Shown here piece by piece: positions 40,567-49,186 of a DNA stretch of 64,000 bases. Within the stretch, counting starts at the first letter, position 1; every line of letters starts with the position of its first letter. The translations under genes were made by a program, and so were the position numbers. The notes under the pieces are model-generated. The model was not told where the DNA came from and searched no databases. It worked only from the letters and a program-made list of their open reading frames with translations. This DNA comes from Pseudomonas entomophila (GTDB lineage Bacteria > Pseudomonadota > Gammaproteobacteria > Pseudomonadales > Pseudomonadaceae): the NCBI RefSeq assembly GCF_029193575.1, contig NZ_JARGCS010000012.1, forward strand, positions 1 to 64,000, given 5' to 3'.

Positions 40567-43041
40567 TCAGAACGTCCCGCGCAGGGTCACCGACACATTG
40601 CGCGGATCCCCCCAGTAATACCCGGTCGGCGTCGGCGCCACCTGGCGGTAGTACTGCTTGTCGAAGAGGTTGTTGGCGTTCAGTTGCAGCGAGTAATGCT
40701 CGTTGAACCTGTAGTTGACCATCGCGTTGTAAACCGCATACCCCGACTGCGACGCCTCGGCCGTGCCACTGCGGTTGTAGATGCCGCTTTGCGCCTGCAC
40801 GCCCCCGCCCACGGTCCAGGCATCCAGCGCGCCCGGCAGGCGGTAGCTGGTGAACAGCCGCAGCATGCGCTTGGGGTCGGTGGTGCGGATCGGGTTGCCG
40901 TTGTTGCCGGTGGTGTCCTTCAGGTACTCGGTGGTGTTGTAGGTGTAGCCGCCGCTGACGTTCCAGCCCGGCAGCAGCTCGCCGGAAATCTCCAGCTCGA
41001 AGCCCTGGCTGCGGTTCTTGCCCGCGGCGACCTTGCAATAGCCGGTGGTGTAGTTGGGCAGGCAGGGGTTGGGGCCGCTGATGTCGTCCAGCGGGTTGCC
41101 GACCTGGTAGATGCGGAAGAACGCCAGCGAGGTGTTCAGCCGGCCCTCGTAGAACTCGCCCTTGATCCCCGTTTCGTAGGCCTCGCCTGTGACCGGCGCA
41201 AGCACTGAACCGGCGGCGTTGGTGGCGGTCTGCGGGTTGAAGATCTCGGTGTAGCTGGCGTAGGTGCTGAAGTGCTCGTTGAGGTCGTAGATCAGCGCGC
41301 CGTAGGGCACCAGCTCGTTGTCGACGCTGAACTTGCCGCTGGCGCGGGTGTTGTTCTCCTGCTCGTAGTCGTACCCGTTGTTGCGCGCGCCGACGATCGC
41401 GGTCAGCGCGTCGGTCAGCGACAGGCGCCAGGTGGCGTAGGCGCCTTCCTGGGTGGTGCGGGTGCGCACCGGGTGGGCGGTGATGTCGATGTTCGGCTCG
41501 GCCAGGCTGGTCTTGGGGTCCCAGTTGCGGATGTCGAACACGCCCGAGGCCACGAAGTGGGTGGCCGAGGCATAGGAGTCGTTGCGGATGCGCTCCACGC
41601 CGACCATCAGTTCATGGGTACGGCCGAACAGCTCGAACGGGCCATTGAGCGTGGCGCTCAGGTTGTTCTGCAGGCTCTCGCCGCCATCGCCCTCGGTGAC
41701 CTGGTAGTTCATCAGGTACGGGTTGTTGCCCGGGTTGGCGGCGCCCGTGGCGCGGGTGAAGTAGGTCTGCTTGAAACCGTGGTCATCCAGCTCGAAGTGG
41801 GTGCGCTGGGCCATCAGCTTGAGCTTCCAGTCGTTGTCGAAGCGGTGTTCGAGCTCGGCGAAGGCCTGCAGGTTGCTGCGGTCCCAGCGGTTCCAGTCGG
41901 CGCCCAGGTAGGTGCTGCGGCCCAGCGGCAGGGGCGAGCCGTCGTAGTTGGCCGGCAGGTTGCCCCAGGCGCCGGTGGCGTCGAGCTGGGTCCATTCCAG
42001 GCCGGTGGTCAGGGTGGTGGCGTCGTTCAGGTCGAAGGCCAGCACGCCGTAGAACACGTCCTTGCGCTCCTGGCGCGCGTCCTGGAACAGGTCCTTGTCA
42101 TCGTGCACGGCGATCACCCGGCCACGCACGTTGCCGGTTTCGGTCAGGGGGCCGGAGAGGTCGGCGACGTAGCGCTGGGCGTCCCACGAACCCAGGGTCA
42201 CGCTGCCTTCGCCCTGGAACGTGTAGGTCGGGCGTTTGCGTACCAGGTTGACCGTGCCCGACGGGTTGCCGGCGCCGCGCAGCATGCCGGTGGCGCCGCG
42301 CAGGATCTCGGCGCGGTCGATGATCGCCGAGTCGCTCTGGATGAACGAACCGCCGCCACTGCTCTGCACCACGGTGGCGCCGTCGTACTGGATGGCGTCG
42401 ATGGCATAGCCGCGCGAGTAGTACTGCACCCGCTCGCTGTCGGTGAGGTTGACCACCACGCCGGGGGTCTGCTCCAGCAGGTTGGTGAGGTTGGTGATGT
42501 TCTGGTCGTCGAGGCGCTGGCGCGTCACCACGGTCACCGACTGCGGGGTGCGGCGCAGGCTTTGCGCGGTCTTGCCGATGGTCACCGCGCCGGTGGTGTA
42601 GGAGCCGCTGTGCTCGGTGGTCTCGCCCAGGCGGTTGCTGGAGACGGTGGTGGCGCCCAGCTCCAGGGCGCCGTTCGCGTCGATCGCCGGGATCAACAGG
42701 AAGCTCTTGTCGCTTTCCTGCTGCACCTGCACGTCACTGCCCTGGAGCAGGATCATCAGTGCCCGGGCGCTGTCGTGGCGGCCTTGCACGCCACGGGTGG
42801 TCTTGCCTTCGAGGCTGTTCGCGTCGAACGACAGGCTCAGCCCGCCCTGGCGGGCGAACTGGTCCAGGGCGCCCGCCAGCGGGCCGGGCGCGATGTTCCA
42901 GTCAAGCTGCTGGCCTTGGCTGATCGGTGCGGCCTGGACAAGGGCGGGCAGTGCGCAGGGGCCGCCGAGCCCAAGGCCGAAGATCGCCGCGCGCACGGCG
43001 CTGCGCAGCCGGTCGTTGCGAGGAGAACACGGGTGAATCAT
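40567..43041 (-). CDS. TonB-dependent siderophore receptor with signalling (STN) domain
   Basis: 824 residues; AGGAG seven bases before ATG. Signal peptide (about 1-38), then an N-terminal secretin/TonB short domain (LDWNIAPGPLAGALDQFARQ to DVQVQQESDKSFLL) that talks to FecR. The plug domain begins at about 150 (KTAQSLRRTPQSVTVVTRQRL). A 22-strand barrel follows, ending in the canonical aromatic residue (VSVTLRGTF). STN-bearing receptors of this FpvA/FoxA-like group import ferric siderophores and trigger their own synthesis through FecR/FecI. Ligand cannot be assigned. A GGAAT element at 43109-43113 (minus) may belong to a FecI-type promoter. Confidence 0.93.
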   Translation of the reverse strand: MIHPCSPRNDRLRSAVRAAIFGLGLGGPCALPALVQAAPISQGQQLDWNIAPGPLAGALDQFARQGGLSLSFDANSLEGKTTRGVQGRHDSARALMILLQGSDVQVQQESDKSFLLIPAIDANGALELGATTVSSNRLGETTEHSGSYTTGAVTIGKTAQSLRRTPQSVTVVTRQRLDDQNITNLTNLLEQTPGVVVNLTDSERVQYYSRGYAIDAIQYDGATVVQSSGGGSFIQSDSAIIDRAEILRGATGMLRGAGNPSGTVNLVRKRPTYTFQGEGSVTLGSWDAQRYVADLSGPLTETGNVRGRVIAVHDDKDLFQDARQERKDVFYGVLAFDLNDATTLTTGLEWTQLDATGAWGNLPANYDGSPLPLGRSTYLGADWNRWDRSNLQAFAELEHRFDNDWKLKLMAQRTHFELDDHGFKQTYFTRATGAANPGNNPYLMNYQVTEGDGGESLQNNLSATLNGPFELFGRTHELMVGVERIRNDSYASATHFVASGVFDIRNWDPKTSLAEPNIDITAHPVRTRTTQEGAYATWRLSLTDALTAIVGARNNGYDYEQENNTRASGKFSVDNELVPYGALIYDLNEHFSTYASYTEIFNPQTATNAAGSVLAPVTGEAYETGIKGEFYEGRLNTSLAFFRIYQVGNPLDDISGPNPCLPNYTTGYCKVAAGKNRSQGFELEISGELLPGWNVSGGYTYNTTEYLKDTTGNNGNPIRTTDPKRMLRLFTSYRLPGALDAWTVGGGVQAQSGIYNRSGTAEASQSGYAVYNAMVNYRFNEHYSLQLNANNLFDKQYYRQVAPTPTGYYWGDPRNVSVTLRGTF

Positions 43042-43138
43042 GAAGCGCTCCTAAAGGTTGTGTGGCCACTTTTCGGGCTGTGTTCCTTTAGGGCCGAACG
43101 AGAATGAGATTCCGCCTCATTTATTTTTTGTTTTTTGC

Positions 43139-44095
43139 TCAGGCCGCGCCGATGCTCACCCAGTAGCGCGTGCGGTAGTCGATGCGCACCGGCAGCGAGC
43201 GGGCGAGCAGCAGCAGGATCTGTTCGCTGTCGTCCAACTGGTAGGTGCCGGACACCTTGAGGTCGGCCACCTCCGGCGCGCAGCGCAGCACGCCCGGGCG
43301 GTAGCGCGCCAGCTCGGCGACGAACTCGCCCAGCGGCATCTGTTGCACGCTGAGCACGCCGTCGGTCCAGCCCCACGGGTCGCCGTGCAGCACGGCGGCC
43401 AGGGCCTGGCCGTCGGCGCTCACTTGCAGCACCTCGCCTGGGCGCACCAGGCGCGGGGCGGCCGAGTCGGGGAAGAGCATGACCTCGCCACGGCGCACCG
43501 CCAGCAGCAGGCCCTGGTCGTTCTCGCGCAACAGCAGTTGGCCGTTGCGCGTGGCCAGCTCGGCGATAGCGGTGGCGATATGGAAGGGGCGGGTGTCGTT
43601 GGCGTTGCTGTCGAGGCTGACCTCGCCGCGCACCAGGGTCAGCAGGCGCTGGTCGGCGTCGTAGCGCAGGTCGATGGCACTGGCGGTGTTGAGCTGGAGA
43701 TGGCTGCCGTCGCTGCCTTGCAGCGCACGGCGCTGGCCGGTGGCGGTGCTGCTGTCGGCCAACAGCGCCGGCAGGCCCAGCGGCTCGCGGGCACCCCACG
43801 CCAGGCCGCCGCCCACCGCCAGCACGGCCAGCAGCTTGAGGTGGTCGCGCCGGCTGCCGCGCTGGGCCTGGCGGCTGGCGAGGGTGCGCCGGCTGAGTTC
43901 GCCGGGCAGGCCGGCCAGCTCGTCGCCCAGGCGGGTGACCCGCTGCCAGGCCAAGGCATTGTGCGGGTGGCTGGCCAGCCACTGTTGGAACTGCTGCTCG
44001 TTGCGCGCGCAGGGCTCGTCGAAGCGCAGCTTCACCAGCCAGTCGATGGCCTGGTCGACCTGGGCCTGGGCCGGGATGCGTTCAGGCGTCGGCAT
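43139..44095 (-). CDS. FecR-family transmembrane sensor (anti-sigma)
   Basis: 318 residues. The N-terminal DUF4880-like segment (QVDQAIDWLVKLRFDEPCARNEQQFQQWLASHPHNALAWQ in part) is followed by one membrane helix (about 87-102). The periplasmic FecR domain (GQRRALQGSDGSHLQLNTAS) and a C-terminal receptor-contact domain (LKVSGTYQLDDSEQILLLL) complete it. It overlaps the fecI end by 14 bases. It would transmit occupancy of the downstream receptor's STN domain to the FecI-type sigma factor. Confidence 0.92.
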   Translation of the reverse strand: MPTPERIPAQAQVDQAIDWLVKLRFDEPCARNEQQFQQWLASHPHNALAWQRVTRLGDELAGLPGELSRRTLASRQAQRGSRRDHLKLLAVLAVGGGLAWGAREPLGLPALLADSSTATGQRRALQGSDGSHLQLNTASAIDLRYDADQRLLTLVRGEVSLDSNANDTRPFHIATAIAELATRNGQLLLRENDQGLLLAVRRGEVMLFPDSAAPRLVRPGEVLQVSADGQALAAVLHGDPWGWTDGVLSVQQMPLGEFVAELARYRPGVLRCAPEVADLKVSGTYQLDDSEQILLLLARSLPVRIDYRTRYWVSIGAA

Positions 44096-44597
44096 AGCGC
44101 AACCGGTAGCAGGTGCCCAGGGCCTTGGCCAGGTCGCGCTCGACGGTGGCTCGCGACACCGCCAGGCGCTGGGCGATCTGCGCGATGCTCAGGCCGTCGA
44201 GCTGCGCCAGCAGAAACGCCTGGCGCGCCCGTGGCTTGAGCTGCCGCAGGGCACGGTCCAGGCGTTCGAGGGTGTCGAGGATGACCAGGCGGTGTTCTTC
44301 ACTGGGCGCCTCGGCCTCCGGCATGTTGGCCAGGCTCTCGTGGTAGGCGCGTTCCAGGGCGCGGCGGCGGAACTGGTCGATCATCAGGCCGCGGGCGATG
44401 CTGCTGAGGTAGGCGCGGGGCTCCTTCAGCGGCGACACCTGACGGGCGCGCAGCAGGCGCACGAAGGTGTCCTGGGCGAGGTCGGCGGCGTGTTCCCGGC
44501 ACCCGACCCGCGCCCGCAGCCAACCGCGCAGCCAAGCGTGGTGGGTTTGGTAGAGCAGGTCGACCTCGGCGGGCTTGAGCGTCTCGTGGCTCTGCAT
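44082..44597 (-). CDS. FecI-type ECF sigma factor
   Basis: 171 residues. Region 2 is HAADLAQDTFVRLLRAR with PRAYLSSIARGLMIDQFRRR; region 4 helix-turn-helix is LSIAQIAQRLAVSRATVERDLAKAL. Both are typical of iron-starvation sigma factors. First gene of a fecI-fecR-receptor set on the minus strand; the Fur-like site at 44632-44650 gives iron repression. Expected to drive the receptor gene at 43041. Confidence 0.93.
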   Translation of the reverse strand: MQSHETLKPAEVDLLYQTHHAWLRGWLRARVGCREHAADLAQDTFVRLLRARQVSPLKEPRAYLSSIARGLMIDQFRRRALERAYHESLANMPEAEAPSEEHRLVILDTLERLDRALRQLKPRARQAFLLAQLDGLSIAQIAQRLAVSRATVERDLAKALGTCYRLRYADA

Positions 44598-44631
44598 CGT
44601 GTGGCGGGTCCCGGGGTGGAAAGAAGGTGCG

Positions 44632-44650
44632 ATTGTTAATGTTTCTCAAT
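44632..44650. promoter_or_regulatory. Putative Fur box upstream of fecI
   Basis: Read on the minus strand, ATTGAGAAACATTAACAAT matches AATGAGAATCATTCTCATT at 14 of 19 positions. It is 35-53 bases upstream of the fecI ATG. Confidence 0.6.
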
Positions 44651-44774
44651 TCTATGTGGCGCGGGTGGCACGGGGCAACGCCAGCCTTGGAATTAGTCGC
44701 GCAAGATTCGGCGTTTCGCCGATGAACGGCTGGTCTAAGATGAACATCCCGTCGCGCCACCGGTATTCAGCGCC

Positions 44775-45401
44775 ATGATCAAGGCCGATCTTTCACCCGC
44801 CGCGTTCGCCCAGGCAACGGGCTTCCTGCAGTCGCTCGACCCTGACTGGGCGCGGCACATCGAGGCCGTCGGCCCGTGCCTGCATCGCGCCACGCTGGGG
44901 CGCGAGCCTTACGAGGTGTTGGTGCGGGCGATTGCCTACCAGCAACTGCATGCGCGAGCGGCGGAGGCGATCCTAGGGCGTTTGCTGGCGCTGTACCCAC
45001 AGGTGCCGTTCCCCACGCCGGAGCAGTTGCTCGCCACCGACCCCGACATCCTGCGCGCCTGTGGCTTCTCGGCGAGCAAGCTGGCGACGGTGCAGGGCAT
45101 CGCCCAGGCGTGCCTGGAAGGCCGTGTGCCGGGGCTGGAGGAAGCCCGGGGGCTTGGCGACGAGGCATTGATCGAGCGGCTGGTGGCCCTGCGCGGGGTA
45201 GGGCGCTGGACGGTGGAGATGTTGCTGATCTACAGCCTGGAGCGTTCGGACATTCTGCCCGTGGACGATTTCGGTGTGCGCGAGGGATATCGCCGGCTCA
45301 AGGGGTTGGACAAGGCGCCGACGCCCGCGCAGATGCGTTCGCTGGGTGGGGTGTGGAGCCCGCATCGGACGGTGGCGGCATGGTACCTGTGGCGGGCCTG
45401 A
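44775..45401 (+). CDS. alkA: DNA-3-methyladenine glycosylase II (AlkA-like, HhH-GPD)
   Basis: 208 residues, the short AlkA form lacking the N-terminal TATA-like domain. It has the Q-rich entry motif VRAIAYQQLHARAA, the helix-hairpin-helix LVALRGVGRWTVEMLL, and the catalytic aspartate in LPVDDFGVREGYRR. It removes alkylated purines such as 3-methyladenine. The following gene is ada, so the two form an alkylation-damage locus; a REP pair between them suggests separate transcripts. Confidence 0.93.
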   Translation: MIKADLSPAAFAQATGFLQSLDPDWARHIEAVGPCLHRATLGREPYEVLVRAIAYQQLHARAAEAILGRLLALYPQVPFPTPEQLLATDPDILRACGFSASKLATVQGIAQACLEGRVPGLEEARGLGDEALIERLVALRGVGRWTVEMLLIYSLERSDILPVDDFGVREGYRRLKGLDKAPTPAQMRSLGGVWSPHRTVAAWYLWRA

Positions 45402-45418
45402 GCGGGCTGTTGGCTGGG

Positions 45419-45500
45419 CCGGCCCTATCGCGGGTACCCCGCTGCCTTCGTCAACGACGCCGTACCTGTGGAAGCGGGCTTGCCCCGCGATAGGGGCGGC
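45419..45500. repeat. REP inverted pair between alkA and ada
   Basis: Degraded forward copy (45419-45445) and well-kept inverted copy (45469-45500, GAAGCGGGCTTGCCCCGCGA). Confidence 0.8.
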
Positions 45501-45534
45501 ATGACCACCCCATAATCCAGAACCGAGGACTGCC

Positions 45535-46581
45535 ATGATGTACACCACCGAAACCCAACGCTGGCAGGCCGTGCAAACCCGTGATCGCGCAGCCGTCGGC
45601 CATTTCGTCTACGCCGTGCGCACCACCGGCGTGTACTGCAACCCCGGCTGCACTTCGCGCATGGCCAAACGCGAGAACGTCGAATTCTTCGCCGATGCCG
45701 CCAGCGCCGAAGCCGCCGGCTACCGCGCCTGCAAGCGCTGTGGCATCACCCGCCCCGAGACCCGCCGCACCGAGCTGGCCACCCGCGCCTGCCGCCTGAT
45801 CGAAGCCCGCGAGACACCCCCCAGCCTCGACCAGCTCGGCGCCGCCCTGGGTGTCAGCCCCTTCCACCTGCATCGCCTGTTCAAGGCCGAAACCGGCCTC
45901 ACCCCCAAGGCCTACGCCAGCGCCTTCCGCGCCCGGCGCCTGCGCGAGCGGCTGGAGGGCGCAGGCTCGGTCACCGACGCCATCTTCGAGGCCGGTTACA
46001 ACGCCACCAGCCGCTTCTACGAAAACGCCGGCCAGCGCCTGGGCATGCGCCCGCGCGCGTTTCGCGCCGGTGGTGCCGGGGCGACCATCCACTTCGCCCT
46101 CGGCCAGTGCTTCCTCGGCGCGATCCTGGTGGCGCAAAGCGAGCGGGGCATCTGCGCGATCCTGCTGGGTGATGACCCCGAAGCCCTGCTGCACGACCTC
46201 CAGGACCAGTTCCCCAAGGCCCGGCTGATCGGCGGCGACGCTGCGTTCGAGCGCCTGGTCGCCGAGGTGGTGGGCTTCGTCGAGCAGCCTGGCCTGGGCC
46301 TGGCGCTGCCGCTGGACGTGCAGGGCACGGCGTTCCAGGAGCGTGTGTGGCAGGCCCTGCGCGAAGTGCCGGCCGGGGGGCGGGTCAGCTACAGCGACAT
46401 CGCCGAGCGCATCGGCGCGCCCAAGGCCGTGCGCGCGGTGGCCCTGGCCTGCGCGGCCAACCGCATCGCCGTGGCCATTCCCTGCCACCGCGTGGTGCGC
46501 CGCGACGGCGACATCAGTGGCTACCGCTGGGGCGTGGAGCGCAAGCGCCAGTTGCTGGACCGAGAAACGGTACTCACCTGA
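45535..46581 (+). CDS. ada: Bifunctional regulator/O6-methylguanine-DNA methyltransferase Ada
   Basis: 348 residues with the full Ada layout. The N-terminal zinc/methyl-phosphotriester domain has C35, C39, C66 and C69, equivalent to E. coli C38, C42, C69 and C72. An AraC-type DNA-binding region (about 85-180, GVSPFHLHRLFKAETGLTPKAYA) and a C-terminal methyltransferase with acceptor Cys317 in PCHRVV follow. It repairs methylated DNA and, when methylated at the N-terminal Cys, activates the adaptive response, probably including alkA. ATG ATG at 45535 leaves a one-codon start ambiguity. Confidence 0.96.
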   Translation: MMYTTETQRWQAVQTRDRAAVGHFVYAVRTTGVYCNPGCTSRMAKRENVEFFADAASAEAAGYRACKRCGITRPETRRTELATRACRLIEARETPPSLDQLGAALGVSPFHLHRLFKAETGLTPKAYASAFRARRLRERLEGAGSVTDAIFEAGYNATSRFYENAGQRLGMRPRAFRAGGAGATIHFALGQCFLGAILVAQSERGICAILLGDDPEALLHDLQDQFPKARLIGGDAAFERLVAEVVGFVEQPGLGLALPLDVQGTAFQERVWQALREVPAGGRVSYSDIAERIGAPKAVRAVALACAANRIAVAIPCHRVVRRDGDISGYRWGVERKRQLLDRETVLT

Positions 46582-46635
46582 GCCGCGCGGCAGCGTAGAA
46601 TTCCCGCCCTGTCCGTTTGTCTGTAGGGGAAGTCG

Positions 46636-49041
46636 ATGGGGCGCGTAAGCCTTTGGCGAGTGTATGCGGGGATTGTCGCCCTGCTTTTGTGTGTGGCCGC
46701 CATGCCGGCCTGGTCGGCCGGCGCCACGCCGGTGTCGCGGCTGCTCAGCGACGGGTTGCCGACGCTGGAGGAAGACGCCAGCCTGGCGCAACTGAACGAC
46801 CGGCTCGACCTGGTGCGCCAGGGCGTGACCAGCAACGCCAACGACGACCTGCTCTCGCAGCTGCGCCAGGCCGCCTTGCAGGTGCAGCGCCAGGCCGATG
46901 CCCTGGGCACGCTGCGCACCACCGACGTCGAGCGCCTGGACGACCAGCTCAACGTGCTCGGCCCGGTATTGCCCGACGAAGCCGACAGCATCACCCGCCA
47001 GCGCAAGCAGCTGGCCGACGAGAAAAAGGCCTTGCAGGCCCAGCAACAGCAGGCCATCCAGCTGACCCAGTCGGCCCGCGACCTGGCCACGCAGATCGTC
47101 AACCTGCGCCGCAGCCTGTTCAACTCGCAGATCACCAGCCGTGCCGCCACCCCCTTGAGCCCGGCGTTCTGGTCGAGCTTGATCCGCCCCACCGATGACG
47201 ACGTGGCGCGCCTGCGCGACCTGCGTGGCGAGGCCGCCGACGCCCTGGCCAGCGCCTTCAGCGCCGAGCACCGCTGGCTGTTCATCGCCAGCCTGGTGGC
47301 GGCGGTGCTGGTCTGGACCCTGCTGCGGCGCGTGCTCGAACGCTTGCTGGCCCAGGCGATGATCCGCTGGCTGCCGGAAGGGCGCCTGCGCCGCAGCGCG
47401 CTGGCGGTGGGCGTCAGCCTGGCCACGCTGTCGACCATCGCCGGCGCCGTGTCGCTGCTGCGCTGGGGCCTGGAGACCAACGCCGAGCTGGGCACCGACC
47501 TCGCCAGCCTGACCAACCACGTGCTCACCCTGGTGGTGTTCAGCGCCTTCATCGCTGGCCTGGGCCGCGCCATGCTGATGCTGCAACGCCCGTCCTGGCG
47601 CCTGCCGCCGATCCCCGACGAAGTGGCCAGCGCCCTGGGCTGGTTCCCCCAAGTGCTGGCCCTGGCGCTGGTGCTGCTGCTGACCCAGGAGCGGGTCAAC
47701 AGCGTGATCGGCACCAGCCTGGCGCTGACCGTGGCGACCAACGGCCTGACCGCGCTGGTGGTGTCGCTGCTCTTCGTCGCCGCCCTGGTGCGCTACCGCC
47801 GTACCCGGCGCCAGCACGGCTTGCCGCGCCCGGCGGGCCTGGCCGGGCTGATCCCCTTCGTGGTGGTGGTGTGGGTGGTGGCGATCCTGTTGGCGCTGCT
47901 GGCGGGCTACCTGACCTTGGCCTATTTCCTCACCGCCAAGTTGTTGTGGATCAGCGTGGTCACCACCTGCGCCTACCTGCTGGTGACGCTGTTCGGCGAC
48001 CTCTGCGAGACCCTGCTGTCGCCGCGCGAGCCGGCTGGGCTGGCCCTGGCCTCGGCCCTGGGCATGCAGCAGCGCCACCAGGCGCAGGTCAGCACCGTGC
48101 TGGCGGGCATCGGCCGCACGGTGCTGTTGTTCGTCGCCGTGCTGCTGGCGTTCATGCCCTCGGGCACCAGCCCCGGCGAGCTGCTGCTGAGCCTGGCGGA
48201 TTGGGATGGCACTGGCGGCAAGGCGCTCGGCAGCCTGAGCATCGTGCCCCAGGATATTTTCCTGGCGGTGGCGATCTTCGTCGGCGGGCTGTTCGCCATT
48301 CGCGTGGTCAAGCGCTGGTTGAGCGAGCGCCTGCTGCCGGAAACCGACATGGACGCCGGCATGCGCGCCTCGCTGGTGACCCTGGTGGGCTACCTGGGCT
48401 TCCTGTTCCTGGCGATGCTGGTGATGTCGACCCTGCGCATCAACCTGACCAGCCTGACCTGGGTGGTCAGTGCGCTGTCGGTGGGTATCGGTTTCGGCTT
48501 GCAGCAGATCGTGCAGAACTTCATTTCCGGTTTGATCCTGCTGACCGAGCGTCCGGTGAAGGTGGGTGACTGGGTGAGCCTGGCCGGGGTCGAGGGCGAC
48601 ATTCGCCGCATCAACGTGCGTGCCACCGAGATCCAGATGTCCGATCGCTCGACGGTGATCGTGCCGAACTCGCAGTTCATCTCGCAGAACGTGCGCAACG
48701 TGACCATGGCCAACGCCCTGGGCGTGGTCGGCGTGACCCTGACCCTGCCGCTGGAGACCGATGCCAACCATGTGCGCGACCTGCTGCTGGCGGCGTACCG
48801 CGAGCATGAGGCGATCCTCGATGCGCCGGCGCCTTCGGTGACGTTCAAGGACCTGACGGCCAGTGGCATGGTGCTGAGCGTCAGCGGTTACGTGGCGGGG
48901 CCGCGGCAGGTGTCCGGGGCGCGCAGTGATCTGCTGTTCACCATTCTTGGGCGGTTGCGTGATGAAGGCATCGCGCTGTCGTCGCCGCAGAGCATGGTGT
49001 TGGTGCAGGAAGCGCAGCGGCCGGTGGACCCGACGGTGTGA
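46636..49041 (+). CDS. Large MscS-family mechanosensitive channel (DUF3772 N-terminal domain)
   Basis: 801 residues. Signal peptide (GIVALLLCVAAMPAWSA), then a helical periplasmic DUF3772-type region (about 30-200, with a Gln/Ala-rich coil KQLADEKKALQAQQQQ). Many membrane helices follow (about 212-600). The MscS pore and beta domain come last: WVVSALSVGIGFGLQQIVQNFISG, RPVKVGDWVSLAGVEGDI and TVIVPNSQFIS, partly cited. Such channels release solutes on hypo-osmotic shock. It is close to YbiO/MscM-type proteins in size. AGGGGA lies before the ATG; 54 bases after ada, so read-through is possible. Confidence 0.9.
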   Translation: MGRVSLWRVYAGIVALLLCVAAMPAWSAGATPVSRLLSDGLPTLEEDASLAQLNDRLDLVRQGVTSNANDDLLSQLRQAALQVQRQADALGTLRTTDVERLDDQLNVLGPVLPDEADSITRQRKQLADEKKALQAQQQQAIQLTQSARDLATQIVNLRRSLFNSQITSRAATPLSPAFWSSLIRPTDDDVARLRDLRGEAADALASAFSAEHRWLFIASLVAAVLVWTLLRRVLERLLAQAMIRWLPEGRLRRSALAVGVSLATLSTIAGAVSLLRWGLETNAELGTDLASLTNHVLTLVVFSAFIAGLGRAMLMLQRPSWRLPPIPDEVASALGWFPQVLALALVLLLTQERVNSVIGTSLALTVATNGLTALVVSLLFVAALVRYRRTRRQHGLPRPAGLAGLIPFVVVVWVVAILLALLAGYLTLAYFLTAKLLWISVVTTCAYLLVTLFGDLCETLLSPREPAGLALASALGMQQRHQAQVSTVLAGIGRTVLLFVAVLLAFMPSGTSPGELLLSLADWDGTGGKALGSLSIVPQDIFLAVAIFVGGLFAIRVVKRWLSERLLPETDMDAGMRASLVTLVGYLGFLFLAMLVMSTLRINLTSLTWVVSALSVGIGFGLQQIVQNFISGLILLTERPVKVGDWVSLAGVEGDIRRINVRATEIQMSDRSTVIVPNSQFISQNVRNVTMANALGVVGVTLTLPLETDANHVRDLLLAAYREHEAILDAPAPSVTFKDLTASGMVLSVSGYVAGPRQVSGARSDLLFTILGRLRDEGIALSSPQSMVLVQEAQRPVDPTV

Positions 49042-49060
49042 GGCGAGGGGGCGCCGTGCG

Positions 49061-49134
49061 CCCCAATCGCGGGGCTGTTGCTCAAGGCAGCGGGGTACCT
49101 GTAGGCGCGGGCTTGCCCCGCGATGAGGCCGGCA
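49061..49134. repeat. REP pair after the MscS-type gene
   Basis: A truncated forward half (49061-49078) and an intact inverted copy (49099-49134, GTAGGCGCGGGCTTGCCCCG then CGATGAGGCCGG). Confidence 0.75.
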
Positions 49135-49186
49135 GCGACACCCTGTTATCCGGGCGGCTGCGCGGCGCCGATCACAAGATGCCGGT